Source: Sporocytophaga sp.
GTDB lineage: Bacteria; Bacteroidota; Bacteroidia; Cytophagales; Cytophagaceae
Length of the DNA: 64,000 nt
Direction: 5' to 3'
Assembly: GCA_024707265.1 (NCBI GenBank)
Contig: JANQAB010000004.1
Coordinates: forward strand, 62,001-126,000
Part shown: positions 18,953 through 26,895 of the stretch, piece by piece
How positions within the stretch are numbered: position 1 is the first letter of the stretch
Layout of the letters: every line of letters starts with the position of its first letter
Program-made: the position numbers and the translations under genes
The notes under the pieces: model-generated
The model's input: only the letters and a program-made list of their open reading frames with translations
What the model was told of the DNA's origin: nothing
Database searches by the model: none

Positions 18953-19566
18953 AGAAACAATACTTAGTCATTCTACTTTTCATTATAAATTTCATTCCCG
19001 CTTTCGGACAGACAATTGAGGACGTAAAAAATCTTGGACTAACCGACTCCCAACTAAATACTTGTTTTGAAAAAAGACAAATCATACTGACCAGCAATTC
19101 AAAGAAGAAAACTAAGAAGATAAAGGAAGGTACATTCGCGACAATTAAAATGAAGAGTGACACTGCAAAGATGCAGGTTGTACTGGAAGCATTTTTGACC
19201 GACACCATTATTGTCTCATCATTGGCACCACAACTAACCGATAAAGAAATAAAATTGGGATTTTATGGATTTACACTTTTACCCTTGAATGATATCGAGT
19301 CAATTGAATACAGCAGTGTACGTCACAGAGGTGCTACGTTCTGGACAGCATTTGTATCAATCATAGTCGGGGCTGAATTAGTTATCCTTCCTATCATAAT
19401 GCCACCTATTACTGGGAAAACAGAACTATACTCACAGCCTCAATTTCCTATTATGGTAATTAGTGGTGTTGTTATATACATTATAGGGCGAAAACTAATG
19501 AAGTCGCTGATTCCAAAAGAATATGTCCTAGGGTCGGACTGGAGCTATAGTGTCGTAAAAAAATAA
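18949..19566 (+). CDS. Secreted or membrane-anchored protein of unknown function
   Basis: 205 residues. The signal peptide is MKKQYLVILLFIINFIPAFGQ. A basic region (LTSNSKKKTKKIKEGTFATI) and a beta-rich region precede two hydrophobic segments near residues 132-155 and 163-182 (FVSIIVGAELVILPIIM, PIMVISGVVIYIIG). The pattern of a small beta domain followed by membrane helices recurs in Bacteroidota proteins of unknown role. Its start overlaps the preceding lipoprotein stop by four bases, so the two proteins probably work together. Confidence 0.72.
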   Translation: MKKQYLVILLFIINFIPAFGQTIEDVKNLGLTDSQLNTCFEKRQIILTSNSKKKTKKIKEGTFATIKMKSDTAKMQVVLEAFLTDTIIVSSLAPQLTDKEIKLGFYGFTLLPLNDIESIEYSSVRHRGATFWTAFVSIIVGAELVILPIIMPPITGKTELYSQPQFPIMVISGVVIYIIGRKLMKSLIPKEYVLGSDWSYSVVKK

Positions 19567-19693
19567 ACTACCCCCCATGTGTGGTCCAGGCTATTTGAAA
19601 TAATGGGTATAATGAGATGAAGATTTATATGTATTATGCAAATTGCTGATAACCTGCAATACAACTGCAGCAGACTTTAAACTAAAAAAAGAA

Positions 19694-20416
19694 ATGAATT
19701 GGAATAATTACTTATTAGAAAATAAAAGTCCATCGGGTCATTATGCACATTTGGGTGTTTTTGAAGGAGCTGTGAAAGGAGTTTTTGATTTATCAGCAGT
19801 TCTAAATAATACTAAAATTCTGGAGATGTCCACTCCTTTGAAAAAGTTTAAATTGAAGTATACAAATCTTACTTCTTTAAATAATCATCCAAATATAGAA
19901 GCAATAAGGTTAGGAGAAATTGACGATGAACGACTTGCGGTATTTTCGTCATTGCCGAATTTAAAATATCTTCAAATAAGCACAAATAAACAAAGTGAAA
20001 TTCCTGATTTATCTTGTTTGAAAAATCTTGAAATATTAATTCTTTCGGGTATTAAGAAAGTTGAAAACATAAACTTTCTTGAAGGTTTGTCAAATCTGAA
20101 AACTCTATATATCCACGAGATAAATAATCTGTACGATTTGACACCATTATCAGCTTTAACAAATTTGGAAGAGCTATTTTTAGATCACGGAAAAATGAGT
20201 GGGACAGGACAAGTAATCAAAAGTATGGAACCAATATCAAGACTTACCAATTTGAGATATTTGAAATTAGCATTAAATGTTGAAAAAAATAACTATGACA
20301 TTAAGCCATTACTATCATTAAAAAAAGTAGAAAAGCTTGTTATGCTTCCGAGATACTTAGAAAATGGACAAAGGGAGATACTTTTAAAAGAGTTACCATT
20401 ATTACAAGAATTGTAA
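19694..20416 (+). CDS. Leucine-rich-repeat protein, cytosolic
   Basis: The start chosen is the ATG at 19694 (MNWNNYLLENKSPSGHY), preceded by a purine-rich stretch; the frame from 19643 adds an unlikely N-terminus. About 240 residues with seven or so LRR units of the internalin/bacterial type (LPNLKYLQISTNKQSEIPDL, LKNLEILILSGIKKVENINF, LSNLKTLYIHEINNLYDLTP). No signal peptide, so a protein-binding role inside the cell is likely. Similar proteins occur beside toxin or immunity genes, but none is seen here. Confidence 0.75.
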   Translation: MNWNNYLLENKSPSGHYAHLGVFEGAVKGVFDLSAVLNNTKILEMSTPLKKFKLKYTNLTSLNNHPNIEAIRLGEIDDERLAVFSSLPNLKYLQISTNKQSEIPDLSCLKNLEILILSGIKKVENINFLEGLSNLKTLYIHEINNLYDLTPLSALTNLEELFLDHGKMSGTGQVIKSMEPISRLTNLRYLKLALNVEKNNYDIKPLLSLKKVEKLVMLPRYLENGQREILLKELPLLQEL

Positions 20417-20419
20417 ATC

Positions 20420-20462
20420 TATTCCTCGGACAGAATATAAAAATGCAGATCATTCTTTTTTG
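20420..20462 (+). repeat. Dispersed hairpin repeat, copy F (right half)
   Basis: cctcggacagaatataaaaatgcagatcattctttttggct matches the right arm and downstream part of the repeat; the left arm is lost. It begins just after the LRR gene stop. Confidence 0.6.
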
Positions 20463-20583
20463 GCTATTCTTTTATAACCTATTCCAGAGGATGTTGAGGT
20501 TATGTTGTAATGGAATGATATCGTCTTATGGGGACAGGCCCTGGAGAAGAGTGTGGCTGTATAAATAAGTTTAACGTTGAAAA

Positions 20584-20985
20584 ATGAAGATAACAGTTTT
20601 CACAATTTTAATTTTCCTTTTCTTATCAAATAGTTCAGTTGTTGATTGCTCAAAGCTTAAGTTTGATGGAGAAGAAAGAGCATATTTGAAAACGAGTAAT
20701 AATTTGTTCAACGGAAAGTGTGAATCGTTTCACCAGAATGGAGTTAAGGCAATTGAGAATAATTATAAAAATGGATTATTAGAGGGAGTTTGTTATATGT
20801 GGCATCCAAATGGAAAGTTCCAATTGAAGAGTCAATATTTAAACGGAAAGCGGATTGGAAAATTTATTTCCTACTATGCTAATGGTAAAATTGAATCTGA
20901 AACAGAATATGGAGACAATGAAAGGATGTTAAAGATGATCGGGTATAAGGAAACCGGTGAAATTTCAATAGAAATTGGAGAATAA
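20584..20985 (+). CDS. MORN-repeat (YwqK-like) exported protein
   Basis: 133 residues with a signal peptide (MKITVFTILIFLFLSNSSVVDC; the Cys could be lipidated). The mature part consists of MORN_2 repeats: NNLFNGKCESFHQNGVKAIEN, NGLLEGVCYMWHPNGKFQLK, NGKRIGKFISYYANGKIESE. Such proteins are often annotated as YwqK-family antitoxins, though that role rests on little evidence. Single gene in the repeat-rich zone. Confidence 0.75.
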   Translation: MKITVFTILIFLFLSNSSVVDCSKLKFDGEERAYLKTSNNLFNGKCESFHQNGVKAIENNYKNGLLEGVCYMWHPNGKFQLKSQYLNGKRIGKFISYYANGKIESETEYGDNERMLKMIGYKETGEISIEIGE

Positions 20986-21439
20986 AAATCTTACTTTATC
21001 CAGAGTCCACGAATAATGCATGTCTTAGAGAAACTCAAATACTTCATTTTGCAGAATAACAAAAATACAAAAGCATTGCATCATCTTTTCTTAGGCTGTT
21101 AAGGTAAAATCAGAGGAGGAGGAGATGAGGATAGAATGGTGCTGTCCTGTAACACCTCGCAGGTCTCTAAGGAATCATTTTTATAAATCACCCCGATTAA
21201 TTTAAGTGGTTATTTTTTTTCAAAGCCACTTGAAGATGCCAAACGATTTTCACTCAATAATCAGTGGAGAATTGCTTTTTATACAGCGTAAGTAGTTAAA
21301 ATACTGAAAGTTATTAACATTTATGAACAATTGAATGATTTGGTAATTTACGGTATGATACCTCATTAAATCATAATATAATATTACTACTTAAAGTAAC
21401 ATTCAGATTTTATTATTAATCATCTAAACAAGCAAGATT
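20986..21439. other. Intergenic region, weak repeat remnant
   Basis: 454 bp. At 21045-21095, tgcagaataacaaaaatacaaaagcattgcatcatc is a poor match to the hairpin repeat core. An imperfect hairpin (aagtggttatttttt / aaagccactt) follows near 21205. No gene seen. Confidence 0.45.
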
Positions 21440-22480
21440 ATGATAACAAAAAAAATGTACCTCATTGTTTTTCTTCTAATGAACGTAAGTCTTTTGTCAT
21501 TAGGACAGGTTCGCCTAATTCTTGTAAATGCCGATACAGATACAGATGTAAGAGATCTGCATAATTTTGATACAATTTACTATTCAAACACTTCGCACAT
21601 TACCATTCGTGCAGAATACGTTCCCAATCCCGGAGCAGTAAATAATATGAAGTTTTTAATTCAGAACTTACCGTTTTCTTCAGAAATAGTGCCTCCCTAT
21701 TCTCTGAGTGGAGATCGAAACGGAGATTTTCTTCCATACACACCTAACAGTTCTCCGCTGACCCAATCTGTAAAAGCAAGAGCTTTTAATGGAGCTACTC
21801 TGCTTGGAGAAACTACACTTTCAATACATTTTGTAGATACCACCGGAATTCCTCCATCCGTTCCTTCTATTAGCGCACTTGTCCTCGTAGATGCCGATAC
21901 GGATCAGGACATCACCGAACTGAATAACGGTGACGTTATTAGGCTTAATTTACTTCCTGAGCTGAATATAAGGGCAGTAGGTAATATTCCTTCTGGAGGT
22001 AGTGTTACATTTAGGTTGCAAAATTTACCGGTTCATCGTATCGAAAACAAAGCACCCTATGCACTTTATGGTGACAATAACGGGGATTTTGCTCCCGGAG
22101 ATTTGGGTCCTAGAGATTCTCCAAGTATAGGGAGTTATGAACTTTCAATCACTGCAACACCTTATTCCGGAACAAATGCGAGCGGGGTCAGCGGAGTTCC
22201 AGTAACAGTCAATGTAATCGTTACATTTGGTCCCAGACCATTACGTGTGGCATCTGCATTTCCTAATCCTGCTACAGGTTCTGTGAACATTAGCATAGAA
22301 GAACAAGCTGAAGTAGAAGTATATGATCTGACAGGGAAAATTTATTATAGAGGAATTACAGATAACACTCAGGAGAATACTATTAATCTTGATCAGTTAA
22401 AGGTTCCTAATGGAATTTATTTTATCAAATTTATCTTTGCAGATAACAGCCATAAGGTTTTGCCCTTATTAAAAAATTAA
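21440..22480 (+). CDS. T9SS-secreted protein with two related beta-domains
   Basis: 346 residues. Signal peptide MITKKMYLIVFLLMNVSLLSLGQ. Two copies of a domain starting LVNADTDTDVRDL (about 27-135) and LVDADTDQDITEL (about 150-262), each containing ITIRAE/LNIRAVG, a QNLP motif and PYSLSGDRNGDF/PYALYGDNNGDF. This domain is common in secreted Bacteroidota proteins and resembles carbohydrate-binding or spacer modules. The T9SS type A tail is AFPNPATGSVNISIEE to VLPLLKN. A terminator follows, so it is monocistronic. Confidence 0.85.
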   Translation: MITKKMYLIVFLLMNVSLLSLGQVRLILVNADTDTDVRDLHNFDTIYYSNTSHITIRAEYVPNPGAVNNMKFLIQNLPFSSEIVPPYSLSGDRNGDFLPYTPNSSPLTQSVKARAFNGATLLGETTLSIHFVDTTGIPPSVPSISALVLVDADTDQDITELNNGDVIRLNLLPELNIRAVGNIPSGGSVTFRLQNLPVHRIENKAPYALYGDNNGDFAPGDLGPRDSPSIGSYELSITATPYSGTNASGVSGVPVTVNVIVTFGPRPLRVASAFPNPATGSVNISIEEQAEVEVYDLTGKIYYRGITDNTQENTINLDQLKVPNGIYFIKFIFADNSHKVLPLLKN

Positions 22481-22504
22481 ATAATCATGGTGTTTTAATT
22501 TTAT

Positions 22505-22543
22505 CGTTCCGGCCTGTGGTTTCATGGGCCGGAATTTTTTTTA
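22505..22543 (+). terminator. Rho-independent terminator (gttccggcc / gggccggaa)
   Basis: A GC-rich stem ttccggcc-tgtggtttcatg-ggccggaa followed by eight T, 25 bp after the T9SS gene stop. Confidence 0.9.
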
Positions 22544-22583
22544 ATAGGCTGTACTTTTCTGTAGCTCATTGTTCTGTGACTTA

Positions 22584-22690
22584 TCACCCACCTTTCTCTG
22601 ACAGAGTATAAAAATGGGAATCAAAATTTTAGGTTAGTTTAGAAAATTGTCTGCGTTCAGTGTCTATATGTTTTTCTGCTTATCTTATTA
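22584..22690 (+). repeat. Dispersed hairpin repeat, copy G (degenerate)
   Basis: cacccacctttctctgacagagtataaaaatgggaatc keeps the right arm and the ataaaaatg element. gaaaattgtctg, tttttctgcttatctt match the downstream parts of copies B, C and E2. Confidence 0.6.
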
Positions 22691-22766
22691 CAAAGACACA
22701 ATTTAGGAAGCTAATTTGTGGTACAAAGAGTATCAAATACATCAACCGTATACAAAGCCCCCTGGA

Positions 22767-22816
22767 TAGTTTGAATGTAAATGGTATTTCAGTAATTTGT
22801 GGAACATATAATGATA
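22767..22816 (+). promoter_or_regulatory. Conserved upstream box (gatagtttgaat...)
   Basis: ggatagtttgaatgtaaatgg, tttcagtaatttgtgg and aacatataatgatata match the boxes at 14197 and 18335. It lies 80-130 bp before the VOC gene at 22897. Confidence 0.45.
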
Positions 22817-22896
22817 TAAGCCTCTCGTGCATATACAAAGGTGGCAATCATTGTAACTAACAAATACCGAACAAGAATACCTTAAAGAATTTTGCT

Positions 22897-23304
22897 ATGA
22901 ATATAAAGACTACAGTTGTATGCTTACCTATCCAGAATTCGGATAATACAATTCGGTTTTACAAAAATGTATTTGGACTTACTGACCTTAAGAATGAAGA
23001 TGGCATGATCTCAATCGAGCTTCCCAATCTTTCAATGTTTCTTATGGAAACAAGTGCCTTTGAAGCATACAGCAGAAAAGCAGGTCGTGGAGCACAATTT
23101 CCAAAGGATAATGTCGGAGCAATTATAAGCTGTGCATTAACAAGTAAAGAAGATGTCGATACTGCATTGGAAAATGCACCAATCTTTGGAGGAATTATAA
23201 CTAACAAAGCTTCTATTGACGAAACTTTTGGAGGATACATCGGATATATGTCTGATCCGGATGGACATCTATGGGAGCTTGTATGTCCGCCACAGAAGAA
23301 TTAA
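22897..23304 (+). CDS. VOC (glyoxalase/bleomycin-resistance fold) protein
   Basis: 135 residues. The N-terminus TTVVCLPIQNSDNTIRFYKNVFGL and the C-terminal GGYIGYMSDPDGHLWELVCP are the paired beta-alpha-beta motifs of the VOC superfamily, with Glu (WE) as a likely metal ligand in the second. The first metal ligand position is occupied by a non-His residue, so metal binding is uncertain. Predicted cytosolic; likely a small-molecule enzyme or resistance protein. ATG preceded by aagaattttgct; no co-transcribed partner is obvious. Confidence 0.8.
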   Translation: MNIKTTVVCLPIQNSDNTIRFYKNVFGLTDLKNEDGMISIELPNLSMFLMETSAFEAYSRKAGRGAQFPKDNVGAIISCALTSKEDVDTALENAPIFGGIITNKASIDETFGGYIGYMSDPDGHLWELVCPPQKN

Positions 23305-23405
23305 GCTGGAGGGGTGTGTTCAAAAGGTATGTATCAATAATAGAACAATGGATGCCGAACGCTCAAAGCAGCTAGTGTCAATTGTTGTTAATATTAAGCT
23401 AATAG

Positions 23406-23927
23406 ATGAAAAAAAACATGAGTTCAAAAGTCAGAAATTTATTAATGATTGTTCTTATAGCAATTATAGGATTCATAGGCGTATTTAAATTTTTGGATTT
23501 ATATACTTTAAGAAATGAACGCATTAAAGTTCCAAACCTGATTGGGATACCGGTTGATGAAATTCCCAACATAGAAGAATTGAATTTTAAGATTAATGAT
23601 TCTATTTATGATAAAAAATTACAACGGGGGATAATAGTAAATCAGTTTCCGGGACCTGATTCGGAAGTCAAACCTAACAGAACTATATCGATTACCTACA
23701 ATAGAAAAATCCCTGGGTTAATAACCATACCTAACGTAATTGACCAACCAGCAAAAGAAGGAATAATTAATATTACAAACGCCGGTTTCCTCATTGGGAA
23801 AATTGACACAATTGAAAATAATTTTCCTATTGTTATTTCAATGAGTTCAAATGGCAAGACTCTAAAAGGCGGAGAACAACTCCGGGAAGGAAGTATAATA
23901 AATTTTCAGGTTGGAAAGGAGGAATAA
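23406..23927 (+). CDS. Membrane-anchored PASTA-domain protein
   Basis: 173 residues. One N-terminal membrane segment (NLLMIVLIAIIGFIGVFKFL, residues about 11-31), then two PASTA domains: KVPNLIGIPVDEIPNIEELN to TISITYN (about 41-98) and TIPNVIDQPAKEGIINITNAG to INFQVGK (about 105-170). PASTA domains usually cap penicillin-binding proteins or Ser/Thr kinases. Here they stand without an enzymatic domain, as in a group of small Bacteroidota envelope proteins. A peptidoglycan-binding or spacer role in the periplasm is inferred. Confidence 0.8.
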   Translation: MKKNMSSKVRNLLMIVLIAIIGFIGVFKFLDLYTLRNERIKVPNLIGIPVDEIPNIEELNFKINDSIYDKKLQRGIIVNQFPGPDSEVKPNRTISITYNRKIPGLITIPNVIDQPAKEGIINITNAGFLIGKIDTIENNFPIVISMSSNGKTLKGGEQLREGSIINFQVGKEE

Positions 23928-24113
23928 AAATGTTCACTAAACACTGCTCTTGCCCCTGGATTTATAGATTTTATATATCTTATAGTTGAATATAATTAAA
24001 AAGGATAAAGGGCAATCTTATTGCTTGTTAATTTTCTATTATTCAGAAGAATAAGTATATGAGAAATGTAGACTGATCCTCTTCTGTGAGTCCTGGGGTT
24101 GAATTTACACAAA

Positions 24114-24707
24114 ATGAAAAATACAGGTGCTTTGTCTTGTTTAATAACGATGAAATCAGCGGTATTGATATTAACCTTTGCGCTTTGGGCATGTCACTAT
24201 AAAAAGTATGATAACTCGTTTAATGATGGGCTAAGGTGTGAGGATTGTCGGGATGATAGTACTGAATATACTTTTACATCAGTAAAGTATAGGGAAATAT
24301 GTAAGAAACTATTTATTAGATCTTATACTCCGGATGAAAAAGACCTATTAGGAGAACCTGATTCATATTCCGAATGGGTAAGTGATTACACCAATTGGAC
24401 AAAAGAAGAAAGTGAAAAAGTATGGAAAGAATCTAAAGGTACTTTCTATCTTGATTCAACTGACAGAGATTTTGAAAAGTTTTGGTATAATAAATATGGA
24501 ATGTTGACAAGATATGAAATCAGTAGATTTGGCGATATGATACATTCAGAGTGTTTGTTTATTTATAATCAGGATAAATCAATAGCGGAACTTCGAATAA
24601 ATGATATTTTAGCAGATGATTTAAGATTTAAAAATAGAACTGTTATAATAAATGCTGATGGGGAAGTATTGGATATTAGAAATAATATTATATCAGTTGG
24701 TAAATGA
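24114..24707 (+). CDS. Lipoprotein of unknown function
   Basis: The start is placed at the ATG 24114; the ATG at 24150 (MKSAVLILTFALWAC) gives an ideal lipoprotein signal and is an equally good choice. The mature part starts at the Cys of LWAC and contains a CEDC pair (RCEDCRDDSTEY) and acidic, Trp/Tyr-rich sequence (DYTNWTKEESEKVWKESKG, FEKFWYNKYGMLTRYE). It resembles small lipoproteins with an SmpA/OmlA-like fold (LGEPDSYSEW..), where a variable follows GxP. Function unknown. Confidence 0.7.
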   Translation: MKNTGALSCLITMKSAVLILTFALWACHYKKYDNSFNDGLRCEDCRDDSTEYTFTSVKYREICKKLFIRSYTPDEKDLLGEPDSYSEWVSDYTNWTKEESEKVWKESKGTFYLDSTDRDFEKFWYNKYGMLTRYEISRFGDMIHSECLFIYNQDKSIAELRINDILADDLRFKNRTVIINADGEVLDIRNNIISVGK

Positions 24708-24985
24708 TCGGAAAGTTAAGATGGGGCAGGGAGATGGAATTCAAGTTAAGATAAAAATAATGACTCGGAATAGATCCATTTCAGCTTACCTTATTTAGTG
24801 AAGATTTGGTGATGTATGTAAGAAATGGTCTTACATACTTACATTTGTGAGCATAGGTAATAGCAATCTCAATTTAAGCTCATTTGGGAATTTGAACTTA
24901 AGAGAGAAATCGGTAAATTGGTATGTGTAAAAAAAATATACACATCGGTTACTTATTAAATAAGTTAGAGTCAAATCTTACTAAG

Positions 24986-25732
24986 ATGAGATATGTTATA
25001 CATCGTGTAATATGTTACTTTTTAACAATCTATTTTGTCATACCTTCTTTGGGGCAAAATAAACAAGGGACTAGTTTCTACATTAAGATTAAGAATTATG
25101 ATCTTTCGAAGGTTTTTTTGCCCGATAGTATAATTGATGACGCTAACGAAAGGTACAAAAGGCCTGAACCTGTCGGTTATATTGACCCCAACTATCAAAA
25201 AAATCAGATTCATCTAGCTACAATTTCGAAAAGTAAGTCTGATCCTTACGTATACCAGATTACAGGAAAGACGAAAGTGAAAGAGAATATATGCAGTTTC
25301 AAAGGAACAATTACTGTTGTTGCAGCCGAGTATGATTCGTCAAGTTTAATGATAGACCTTGGATTTCCTCAATACCGACAAGGTTTAATAACAGGACAAC
25401 TTTACATTGAGGAAGATAAAACCCAAGCAGGTTCAGGGATTATTAAAGGCAAGATATCAACTGATATTTACTTTGACTCTAAAGATAAGATTCACTATAA
25501 CGCGCTAATGTTGATTGCTGATGGTTTTTATAATAACCAAGTTGAAGCCAATTGGATAAGCTATAAAACGGGAGAAACAAAAAGATGTAACTGGGGGAAT
25601 TTTAGGATACCTGACAGTCGTGAACTAGATTTTTGTACCGGAGAATTTAGTGTTAACCCAAAGTATAAGCAAAACGGTTGGACAGATTTTAATTATGGAT
25701 ATAATGAAATGGAATGGTGGAAGGAAAAGTAA
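24986..25732 (+). CDS. Secreted protein of unknown function
   Basis: The start is placed at 24986 because MRYVIHRVICYFLTIYFVIPSLGQ is a good signal peptide; the frame is open from 24923 but adds 21 unlikely residues. About 248 residues. The mature region is beta-rich (TITVVAAEYDSSSLMIDLGFPQ, GLITGQLYIEEDKTQAGSGI) and ends in an aromatic stretch (GWTDFNYGYNEMEWWKEK). I recognise no family. The next gene begins 18 bp after the stop, so the two form an operon. Confidence 0.7.
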   Translation: MRYVIHRVICYFLTIYFVIPSLGQNKQGTSFYIKIKNYDLSKVFLPDSIIDDANERYKRPEPVGYIDPNYQKNQIHLATISKSKSDPYVYQITGKTKVKENICSFKGTITVVAAEYDSSSLMIDLGFPQYRQGLITGQLYIEEDKTQAGSGIIKGKISTDIYFDSKDKIHYNALMLIADGFYNNQVEANWISYKTGETKRCNWGNFRIPDSRELDFCTGEFSVNPKYKQNGWTDFNYGYNEMEWWKEK

Positions 25733-25750
25733 TTCATGTTTCTGGTAAAA

Positions 25751-26194
25751 ATGACGACAGTGAAATATATAGCATTTATATTGATATTCATAGTTATTGC
25801 TTCTATGACGGTCTGTGGACAGGAAAAATCCAATGCAACAGAGAGTAAAAAGGCAATGCAGAATATTAAATCTGTTTTTGATGACTATGTAAAATATCAG
25901 GAATCAACAGATTCGCAAGGCGACAAAGAATTAATGACAAAAAGCCTTGAGTCTTTAAATAAAGTGACAGACCAAGAGGAGTTGGAAATTTTAATAAATG
26001 TCTGGATGTATTACACCCCGACAGACTTTCCGACCAGAAATTTGGTTTTTAAGGTCTTAAAAGAAAGCAGACCTGAAAGCATAAAGGCTGTAAAGTCACG
26101 CATGCGAGATAAAAATGAGTGGGAAACTGACGAAACAGCACCTTATTCAGAACTCAAAGACTTGCTAAATCTTCTTAAGATTGATACACCGTAA
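25751..26194 (+). CDS. Small secreted helical protein of unknown function
   Basis: The start is placed at the ATG 25751 (MTTVKYIAFILIFIVIASMTVCGQ), which gives a signal peptide; an upstream ATG at 25736 adds five residues. The mature part is helical and charged with short repeats that look HEAT/ARM-like (SLNKVTDQEELEILINVWMYY, LVFKVLKESRPESIKAVKSR). It lies directly behind the secreted protein gene at 24986 with no terminator between, so the products may share a pathway. Confidence 0.68.
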   Translation: MTTVKYIAFILIFIVIASMTVCGQEKSNATESKKAMQNIKSVFDDYVKYQESTDSQGDKELMTKSLESLNKVTDQEELEILINVWMYYTPTDFPTRNLVFKVLKESRPESIKAVKSRMRDKNEWETDETAPYSELKDLLNLLKIDTP

Positions 26195-26389
26195 CAAATG
26201 AATATATTATGGCTAATATTATGTTTGATATGTTCTAAATTTCATTTTTACAATTTTATTGATAGGGGAATTATTAGATAATTCAAGAAATTAAACATGT
26301 TTTTAGAATGGAGCCAGAATTTAATAACTTCTTATCTATAAAAGAAAAAATAAATAAGTTTTAGTACAAGCATAAATAATTTAACCTGA

Positions 26390-26773
26390 ATGAAAAATAC
26401 CTTAGTCTTTACACTCATTTGTTTAATGACGGCATGCATACCTGATAATGTTAAAAAAGAAATGACAGAAGGGCTTTCTGGCGCTCATCAGATGATGGCG
26501 GAAATGGAATTTAAAAAAGCCATTGCTGAGATCGAATTGCATAAATTAAGAAATGGACGCTATCCGAATTCTTTGTCAGAGTTGAAATTTCTTTCGCCTA
26601 TGGATTCTTCTATGATAAGCAATGTTGATTATACCAGACTTGATTCTGTCTATGAATTAAACCTGAAGATGGAATTCGTCTCTTTGGATGAAAAAGAAAC
26701 CGAGCCAATCAAGTTACAATATCCTGATGAGTTTTGGGCCGGACTAGGTTGTGCTAAATCGAATGTAAAATAA
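26390..26773 (+). CDS. Small lipoprotein with a pilin-like motif
   Basis: 127 residues with a short lipoprotein signal (MKNTLVFTLICLMTAC, lipobox MTAC). Residues about 50-65 read IAEIELHKLRNGRYPNSLSEL, very like the region after the N-terminal helix of type II secretion pseudopilins (xxYxxxxGxYPxSLxxL). Without the membrane helix and cleavage site of a pilin, that is only a fold hint. Transcribed alone; a 195-bp AT-rich gap precedes it. Confidence 0.68.
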   Translation: MKNTLVFTLICLMTACIPDNVKKEMTEGLSGAHQMMAEMEFKKAIAEIELHKLRNGRYPNSLSELKFLSPMDSSMISNVDYTRLDSVYELNLKMEFVSLDEKETEPIKLQYPDEFWAGLGCAKSNVK

Positions 26774-26895
26774 AAATGATTTTAACGCTGATGTGGCTCC
26801 GGTTGCTTCAGAATGGCCATCGAGTCTCATGTATGCAAATGTGACTAACATACAAACAGTAGTATGTGATGGCTCCAAAAAAGAATCATAAAAGT

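Noticed and set aside
22660..22860. 66-residue plus-strand ORF
   Set aside because: It covers the repeat tail and the conserved upstream box; no ribosome-binding sequence and low coding character.
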